Positions 58,878 to 64,000 of a DNA stretch of 64,000 nt are shown here, piece after piece; position 1 is the first letter of the stretch, and each line of letters opens with the position of its first letter. The stretch lies in NCBI RefSeq assembly GCF_014637795.1, contig NZ_BMFD01000005.1, positions 334,372-398,371 on the forward strand. The letters run 5' to 3'. The DNA is from Belliella aquatica (lineage in GTDB: Bacteria > Bacteroidota > Bacteroidia > Cytophagales > Cyclobacteriaceae). A program made the translations under genes and the position numbers. The notes beneath the pieces were generated by a model. That model saw only the letters and a list, made by a program, of their open reading frames with translations, was not told the origin of the DNA and made no database searches.

Positions 58878-58993
58878 ACAAAGTAAAAAACTAAAGGCGA
58901 GGGATTTTTCCCATAATCGACACATTAATATCCTTCATATTCAGACTCAAATTTGATTTGAAGAACTGATTTGGATACAAAAAATAAAAAAAC

Positions 58994-59761
58994 ATGTTAA
59001 AAATAGGCAACACAACATTCAATTCCCATCTTTTCACAGGGACTGGAAAATATAGTTCGTCCGAAGTCATGGAAAAATCCCTCCTAGCATCAGGCTCCGA
59101 GCTGGTTACAGTCGCTTTGAAAAGGGTGGATTTCAAAAACCAAGTTCAAGATGATCTATTGACCAAACTTAATCACCCCCACATCAAGCTCCTTCCCAAT
59201 ACTTCCGGAGTCAGAAATGCCAAAGAAGCGATTTTCGCAGCACAATTGGCAAGGGAAGCATTGGAAACCAATTTGATCAAACTTGAAATCCATCCCGATC
59301 CGAAGTATTTGATGCCTGATCCGATAGAGACATTGATCGCTACAGAAGCATTGGCAAAGTTGGGATTCATCGTACTTCCATACATCCACGCTGACCCAGT
59401 CTTATGCAAAAGATTGGAAGAAGCCGGTACTGCTGCGGTGATGCCACTGGGCTCTCCTATTGGCAGCAACAAGGGTCTGAAAACAATTGATTTTCTTGAA
59501 ATCATCATTGAGCAAAGCCATGTTCCTGTCATAGTAGATGCGGGAATTGGCGCTCCATCAGATGCAGCCAAAGCTATGGAGATTGGTGCAGATGCCGTTT
59601 TGGTCAACACTGCCATTGCCGTATCTCCCGATCCTGTTGCCATGGGATTGGCATTTAAAATGGCTGTAGAAGCTGGCCGTATGGCATTTGAGGCCAGGTT
59701 GGCACCAAAACATACAGGCGCAGTAGCAAGTAGCCCACTAACTTCCTTCCTCGATGTCTAG
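58994..59761 (+). CDS. thiG: Thiazole synthase ThiG
   Basis: 255 residues from ATG 58994. It builds the thiazole phosphate from deoxyxylulose phosphate, dehydroglycine and the sulfur held by ThiS. Lys96 in NLIKLEIH matches the Schiff-base lysine of the family. [31 protein letters not shown] near 176-206 is the phosphate-binding part of the barrel. The end overlaps thiH by 8 bases. Confidence 0.96.
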   Translation: MLKIGNTTFNSHLFTGTGKYSSSEVMEKSLLASGSELVTVALKRVDFKNQVQDDLLTKLNHPHIKLLPNTSGVRNAKEAIFAAQLAREALETNLIKLEIHPDPKYLMPDPIETLIATEALAKLGFIVLPYIHADPVLCKRLEEAGTAAVMPLGSPIGSNKGLKTIDFLEIIIEQSHVPVIVDAGIGAPSDAAKAMEIGADAVLVNTAIAVSPDPVAMGLAFKMAVEAGRMAFEARLAPKHTGAVASSPLTSFLDV

Positions 59762-60881
59762 TTTCAAAGATTTATTCAACACCTACTCTTGGGACGATGT
59801 AAAGCAGGGTATCTACAGCAAAACAGCAGCTGATGTACTCCATGCCTTGCGATCACCCAAAAGAAATCTGGAAGATTTCAAAGCACTGATCTCCCCTGCA
59901 GCCGAACCATTTTTGGAGGAAATGGCCCAACTGAGTCAGCAGATCAGCCAAAAAAGGTTTGGGAAGACTATGCAACTTTATGTCCCACTTTACCTCTCCA
60001 ATGAGTGCAACAACATCTGCACTTATTGTGGTTTTAGCTTTGACAATAAGGTCCGTAGAAAAACACTGAGCGATAAGGAAATACTCCAAGAAGTGGAAAC
60101 GATCAAGAAAATGGGGTATGATCATGTCCTATTGGTAACTGGTGAGGCAAATCAAACCGTTCATGTGGACTATTTTAAAAAAGCCATGGAGTTGGTCAGT
60201 CCGCATTTTTCCAATGTTTCCTTGGAAGTACAACCCTTAGAACAAGATGAATATGAAGCGTTGATTCCTTATGGGCTACATGCGGTATTGGTCTATCAAG
60301 AGACTTACCATCGGGAAGATTATAAAAAACATCATCCAAAAGGGAAAAAATCAAATTTCGATTACCGACTAGAAACGCCTGATAGACTTGGCAAAGCTGG
60401 TATCCATAAAATGGGACTTGGTGTGCTTATAGGTTTGGAAGATTGGAGAACTGATTCCTTTTTTACAGCATTACATTTGTCTTATTTGGAAAAAACCTAC
60501 TGGCAAAGCAAATACAGCATTTCCTTTCCTAGACTCAGACCATTCTCTGGCGGATTGGAACCTAAAGTTGCCATGAATGATAGAGAACTGGTACAATTGA
60601 TCTGTGCCTATCGTATTTTCAACGAAGAAATTGAACTTTCTCTTTCGACTAGAGAATCCGAAACATTCAGAAACAATGTTCTCAAGCTTGGAATCACCTC
60701 CATGAGCGCAGGATCGAAAACCAACCCAGGCGGCTATGCAGTAGAACCTGAAGCTTTGGAGCAATTTGAGATTTCAGACGAAAGAAGCCCCGAAGAGATC
60801 GCGCAATTGATCAAGTCTCAAGGTTATGAACCTGTTTGGAAAGATTGGGACAGTGCCTTAAATCCAAAAGCAAATTACTGA
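59754..60881 (+). CDS. thiH: 2-iminoacetate synthase ThiH (radical SAM tyrosine lyase)
   Basis: 375 residues from ATG 59754. Radical SAM motif CNNICTYC with Cys85, Cys89 and Cys92, followed by GFSF. It splits tyrosine to dehydroglycine, which ThiG uses. The presence of ThiH, not ThiO, shows the oxygen-independent route. [12 protein letters not shown] and [11 protein letters not shown] near the C-terminus are family blocks. Its stop TGA shares a base with the thiF start (TGATG). Confidence 0.96.
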   Translation: MSSFKDLFNTYSWDDVKQGIYSKTAADVLHALRSPKRNLEDFKALISPAAEPFLEEMAQLSQQISQKRFGKTMQLYVPLYLSNECNNICTYCGFSFDNKVRRKTLSDKEILQEVETIKKMGYDHVLLVTGEANQTVHVDYFKKAMELVSPHFSNVSLEVQPLEQDEYEALIPYGLHAVLVYQETYHREDYKKHHPKGKKSNFDYRLETPDRLGKAGIHKMGLGVLIGLEDWRTDSFFTALHLSYLEKTYWQSKYSISFPRLRPFSGGLEPKVAMNDRELVQLICAYRIFNEEIELSLSTRESETFRNNVLKLGITSMSAGSKTNPGGYAVEPEALEQFEISDERSPEEIAQLIKSQGYEPVWKDWDSALNPKANY

Positions 60882-61927
60882 TGGAAGAATTGGAAATGAA
60901 TCGCTACAGCAGGCAAATCATGTTGCCTGAATTTGGCTTGGCTAGTCAAGAAAAATTGAGAAATGCCAAAATTTTGGTGATTGGTGCAGGTGGATTGGGT
61001 TGTCCCATTCTCCAATACCTGACTGCAGGCGGAGTTGGCCAATTGGGGATCGTCGATAATGACAGGGTTGCCTTAAGCAACTTGCACAGACAAATCCTTT
61101 ATAATTCTACCGACATTGGCAAAGCTAAAGCAGATACAGCTGCAAAAAGACTAACAGAACTCAACCCTTATGTCAAAACCAAAGTCTATGATGTCAGGCT
61201 GAATAATGAAAATGCCAAAGGAATCTTTGAAGGTTATGATTTGGTCATCGATGGCTCGGACAATTTCTTTACGAGATATCTGGTCAATGACACATGTGCT
61301 GAAATAGGAATCCCATTGATTTTTGGATCCATCTTGAAATTTGAGGGACAGATTTCTGTTTTCAACTACCAAGACGGTCCTCAATACCGAGATTTATTTC
61401 CTGAGCCTCCACCTTCTGATGAAGTTCCAAACTGCTCAGAAATCGGGGTTATTGGAATTTTGCCAGGACTTATCGGAATGTATATGGCCAATGAGGCAAT
61501 AAAAGTGATTTGTGGACTTGGAGAAACGCTCTCTGGAAAGCTCATGGTCATCAATACATTGACAAATCAAAGCTCAGTTTTCAAAATCCAAAAAAGAAAT
61601 CGAGAGAATATCATCACTCGTCCTGCTAACAAAGTCATTGATTATCCTGAAATGGATTACGCTACACTACAGTCAGCGATTGAAGCTGATTCAGATGGAA
61701 TTATAATCTTAGATGTTAGAGAAGAAAAGGAATTCAGTTCCAAAAATATAGGAGGAATCAATATTCCATTGGCTCAATTAGCAACACGAATCAAGGAACT
61801 TCCAAAAGATAAGAAACTTGTGGTTTGCTGCCAAAGTGGAATACGAAGTAAATCAGCTGTTAACTATTTGAGGGAACATTACACTGGTGAGATATTCAAT
61901 CTATCAGGAGGGTTAGCTTTTAATTAA
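60881..61927 (+). CDS. thiF: ThiF/MoeB-type adenylyltransferase fused to rhodanese domain
   Basis: 348 residues from ATG 60881, coupled to thiH by TGATG; a longer frame to 60836 lies inside thiH and is rejected. The E1-like domain has VIGAGGLGCP (33-42), DNDRVALSNLHRQILY near 59 and Cys185 in VPNCSEIG. It activates the ThiS C-terminus with ATP. A rhodanese domain (about 250-348) ends with CCQSGIRS, Cys317 being the persulfide Cys, so activation and sulfur delivery are joined in one protein. The CxxC zinc pairs of E. coli ThiF and MoeB are missing: the first site reads QYRDLFP where CYRCLFP is usual. Confidence 0.93.
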   Translation: MEELEMNRYSRQIMLPEFGLASQEKLRNAKILVIGAGGLGCPILQYLTAGGVGQLGIVDNDRVALSNLHRQILYNSTDIGKAKADTAAKRLTELNPYVKTKVYDVRLNNENAKGIFEGYDLVIDGSDNFFTRYLVNDTCAEIGIPLIFGSILKFEGQISVFNYQDGPQYRDLFPEPPPSDEVPNCSEIGVIGILPGLIGMYMANEAIKVICGLGETLSGKLMVINTLTNQSSVFKIQKRNRENIITRPANKVIDYPEMDYATLQSAIEADSDGIIILDVREEKEFSSKNIGGINIPLAQLATRIKELPKDKKLVVCCQSGIRSKSAVNYLREHYTGEIFNLSGGLAFN

Positions 61928-62370
61928 GCTAGTGATTTTGCTAGAATCAGCAAGAAGTAAAGTGGTTCGTTCTGTTAACCAAACCATGGTACTCACCTGT
62001 TTTGAAATTGAGGCTTTCAATAGCAATTGGAATAGTAGTTTGTAAAGAGAAGAGTGAAACGGTAGTGGAATACACTTTACCTGAAAATAGTTAACGGATT
62101 TTTGCGAGTAAATATCAAACTGTTTTACAGAGTAAATAAGAATTGAAACTATTAATAAACGAACTAAAAAGCCAACAATAAAAGCCATAAAGATTTAGCC
62201 CACTAGAGAAAAGCCTTTGCAAAAAAGACTTTTTGCTGAAATGTATCTTCTCATATTTGTGTAATAAATACAAGCTCTTCACCCCTCCCCTTTTCCTCAA
62301 ATTGCACTGATTCCAATTTTTATGACTTAGAAAAGTACAATCTTGGAATAATTATATGTTTTCTTGGTTT

Positions 62371-62389
62371 TTCGCCAAAAGTCGGCGAA
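62371..62389. repeat. Short hairpin at the start of the G-rich patch
   Basis: TTCGCC (62371-62376) and GGCGAA (62384-62389) pair around a 7-base loop. Directly after it come spaced G runs (GGG.GGG.ATAC.GGG) over about 50 bases. Confidence 0.45.
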
Positions 62390-62639
62390 TGGTCGGGAGG
62401 GATACGGGACACGGTCGGAACACGGACGGGAGGAAGACGGGAGAAAATGGGGTATTTTTGGAAATAAATATGATTATTTTATATTGAATTGTATTATTTT
62501 AATATAGTGAAATTGAAGAAATCCCTCAAAAAGTGAGGTAAAAACTCGGATTTTAACCACAATTGAACTTAGTTTACTTGACTAGCCGTGGGGAGAATAA
62601 GGAACTTTTTTTGTTATTTCAAACTCTTTTTTGTTGCAG

Positions 62640-62960
62640 CATTAGAGAGATTGAAGAAAAGAGAAAGAAAAAAGGGAAAAGGGGAAAGGGGAAAGGGAAA
62701 AGGGAAAAGGTTAAAGAAAGGATGAAGGGTGAAGGGTGAAGGAGGAAGGAGGAATTAGAAAAAAGGTGAATTGGTTAATTGGGTTAAAAGAGGAGAAAGG
62801 AGGAAAGAGCAAAGTTTTTTTATTACACCGAGTGGCACAGAGGAGGCACAGAGGATATTTAAAGAGAGGAGAAAGGGAAAAGGTTAAAGGAGAAAGGTGG
62901 GAAAGGATGAAGGAGGAAAAAAGGGAAATGGAAAAAGGGGAAAGGGAAAAAATGTCGAAC
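62640..62960 (+). repeat. Polypurine (G/A) tract
   Basis: About 320 bases that are almost only A and G on the plus strand, built of irregular GGGAAAAGG, GAAGGGT and GGAGGAA units. The frame read through it gives only Lys, Arg, Glu and Gly and is not a real protein. It is broken once, near 62820-62850, by a different repeat. Confidence 0.75.
62834..62855 (+). repeat. Tandem 11-base repeat GGCACAGAGGA
   Basis: Two exact head-to-tail copies (62834-62844 and 62845-62855) in a TTACACCGAG context. The wording resembles the CACAGAGG-type intergenic repeats found in many bacteria. Confidence 0.6.
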
Positions 62961-63148
62961 GCTGAATGTTGAATTGGAAAAAGGATGATCGCGCCTGCCT
63001 ACTGCAGGTAAAAATTGAACGAATTGAGATTTAAGGGATTTGGAAGAGGGTTAGGAACTGATGAATTGAAATTTGATTTATGGGGATTATTAATTTCTGG
63101 CGCTGAAGCGCTATGGATTGACACAAATGGAATTGGTATTTAGAGATT

Positions 63149-63232
63149 CTACCCAAAGGAAGGCAGGCATTCCTAAAATTAAGTAAACTATCCCTTGTAG
63201 CAGGAAATTAATCCCTTTGGGTAGGCAGGCAT
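63149..63232. repeat. Inverted repeat with AGGCAGGCAT copies
   Basis: CTACCCAAAGG (63149-63159) and CCTTTGGGTAG (63214-63224) are perfect complements. Each arm is followed or overlapped by AGGCAGGCAT (63161-63170 and 63223-63232). A third AGGCAGGCAT is at 63959-63968. Confidence 0.6.
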
Positions 63233-63326
63233 CTCTACATTGATGTAAACTTGCAAAGTTCAACGGAGGTACAGAGATCGCTAGAGGCAACAAGATGAGA
63301 TGTAAGAAATTGTAGTCAAGGGAATT

Positions 63327-63341
63327 AGCCCTGAAAGGGCT
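63327..63341. repeat. AGCCCTGAAAGGGCT palindrome
   Basis: A 6-base stem with a GAA loop, followed at 63353 by another AGCCCTG. This is the form of the GCCCTGAAAGGGC interspersed palindromes known from many genomes. Confidence 0.6.
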
Positions 63342-63639
63342 GAACTTTGAATAGCCCTGTACAAGGCGCTAGAAAATACTTATAGTCACTCCTACCCTAA
63401 TGCGCCGCAGTGCAGGGTGGAAAAGTGCACACGTGACCCAGAGTCCCGGCGGTGGATATCTTAGAAAGAAGAGGTTTCTCTCGGGACGATAGGAGGATTA
63501 GTGAATTTAGAGAGGGAAAGGAAGCGTTTATTAGTTTATGACACTCGGGTCCAAGTCAGGAGACTTGAAGCAATCAGGGTGAAGGGTTGATTTTTAGTTG
63601 CGAGAGAAAATGTCAGAGTATTTTATATTTAAACCTCTT

Positions 63640-63729
63640 ACTTTTTGTCTTGACACAAAAAGTAACAAAAAAGTCAAGACGGAGATATCCTATCCGCGCT
63701 CAAGGCCATCGCCGGCCCGGATCTCCGTC
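63640..63729. repeat. Composite hairpin element with GTCTTGAC/GTCAAGAC core
   Basis: ACTTTTTGT (63640-63648) pairs with ACAAAAAGT (63655-63663). GTCTTGAC (63647-63654) can alternatively pair with GTCAAGAC (63673-63680). GACGGAGAT (63678-63686) pairs with ATCTCCGTC (63721-63729). The overlapping pairings and higher GC than the neighbours suggest one compact repeated element. Confidence 0.6.
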
Positions 63730-63894
63730 GTCCAGCCCGCATCAGACGGTTTGAGGGGAATTGACGGTTAATATATTTAATCTAGCCTTAGCAAAAGCCG
63801 TCCTTTGAGAAGCCTGGAGTCAGTAATTATATCAGTAATAAAGACATTTTAAATTCAATCAAAACTACTCTCGAAAATCTAGTCAAGGAAAGTA

Positions 63895-63996
63895 GCCCCC
63901 CGAAATACTTCGGGGCAGGCTCAGGGGGGCTCTATACCTCGTAGCCCTCCCTAAAGTGAGGCAGGCATGTACGACTTGTCCCGCAGCATTGCGGGA
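63895..63996. repeat. GC-rich nested hairpins at the window end
   Basis: CCCCGAA/TTCGGGG (63898-63904, 63909-63915) sits inside an outer GCCCCC/GGGGGGC pairing (63895-63900, 63924-63930). TCCCGCA/TGCGGGA (63979-63985, 63990-63996) follows. They look like REP-type hairpins. Confidence 0.6.
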
Positions 63997-64000
63997 AGGC

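Larger units (their letters stand above)
61928..64000. other. 2-kb gene-free, repeat-rich region
   Basis: No frame here has a convincing protein: those present are low-complexity or cross palindromes. The DNA changes from AT-rich (to about 62.35 kb) to a G-rich patch with repeated ACGGG/CGG words (62390-62450), then a polypurine tract and a series of hairpins listed separately. Such content fits an accumulation zone of interspersed repeats, not a coding region. Confidence 0.65.

Noticed and set aside
61913..62300. Two overlapping minus-strand frames with hydrophobic stretches
   Set aside because: Short, AT-driven and overlapping each other and the thiF end; no conserved motif.
62390..62450. 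G-quadruplex in the ACGGG patch
   Set aside because: G runs of three are present but the last loop is about 19 bases, so support from sequence is weak.
62736..62972. 78-residue Lys/Arg/Glu-rich frame
   Set aside because: It is a translation of the polypurine tract, with no signal, domain or start context.
63111..63293. 60-residue minus-strand frame
   Set aside because: It crosses the AGGCAGGCAT inverted repeat and is explained by the repeat sequence.
61928..64000. Possible CRISPR array in the repeat-rich end
   Set aside because: Repeats are of different kinds and irregularly spaced; no direct repeats of 25-40 bases with even spacers and no cas genes.

Overview
The window looks like a chromosomal segment from a Bacteroidota bacterium, most likely order Cytophagales (a Cyclobacteriaceae-type genome is my inference). 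The evidence is paired SusC/SusD outer-membrane systems, many lipoproteins with a cysteine soon after the signal helix, AT-rich DNA with few clear Shine-Dalgarno sites, and family content typical of that phylum.

Region 1 (about 1-38.4 kb, all on the minus strand, plus one divergent gene to 39.8 kb) is a large xylan polysaccharide utilization locus. Read in the direction of transcription it begins with SusC-SusD-SusC-SusD-surface lipoprotein-GH10-like lipoprotein (35330 down to 21919). This is the gene order of the Prevotella/Bacteroides Xus xylan core. The enzymes follow: GH10 xylanase, two GH43, GH95, CE6-type esterase, GH30 glucuronoxylanase, two GH43, GH97, GH43-CBM6, a second GH10, a Tat-signal Gfo/Idh/MocA oxidoreductase, a Sde182/DUF1593 lipoprotein and a CE1-like esterase cut by the window edge. 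A SASA-type acetylesterase sits upstream and a sixth GH43 is divergent. Together they would bind and cut acetylated glucuronoarabinoxylan at the surface, import oligosaccharides, and strip arabinose, galactose, uronic acid and acetyl decorations. The GH10-like lipoprotein that closes the Xus core has lost both catalytic glutamates and most other active-site residues. It looks like a xylanase turned into a glycan-binding protein. No PUL regulator is visible.

Region 2 (40-47.5 kb) holds an endonuclease/exonuclease/phosphatase lipoprotein, a three-gene sensory operon, and a GH13 enzyme. The first gene of the operon is a stand-alone ethylene-receptor-type membrane domain with all copper/ethylene-site residues of plant ETR1. 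It is translationally coupled to a histidine kinase and then a CheY-like receiver.

Region 3 (45.4-53.3 kb, minus strand) is a probable organic-phosphate locus: TPR-HTH membrane regulator, beta-propeller phytase, TonB-dependent receptor, then a purple-acid-phosphatase-like lipoprotein and a membrane protein. Region 4 (53.7-55.1 kb) has three small uncharacterised genes.

Region 5 (55.2-61.9 kb, plus strand) is a thiamin operon under a TPP riboswitch with a following terminator: thiS, thiC, a TenI-like gene, thiE, thiG, thiH and a thiF-rhodanese fusion. thiD and thiL are not in the window.

Region 6 (61.9-64 kb) has no convincing gene. It holds a polypurine tract and a dense set of palindromes and short repeats that look like interspersed repetitive elements.
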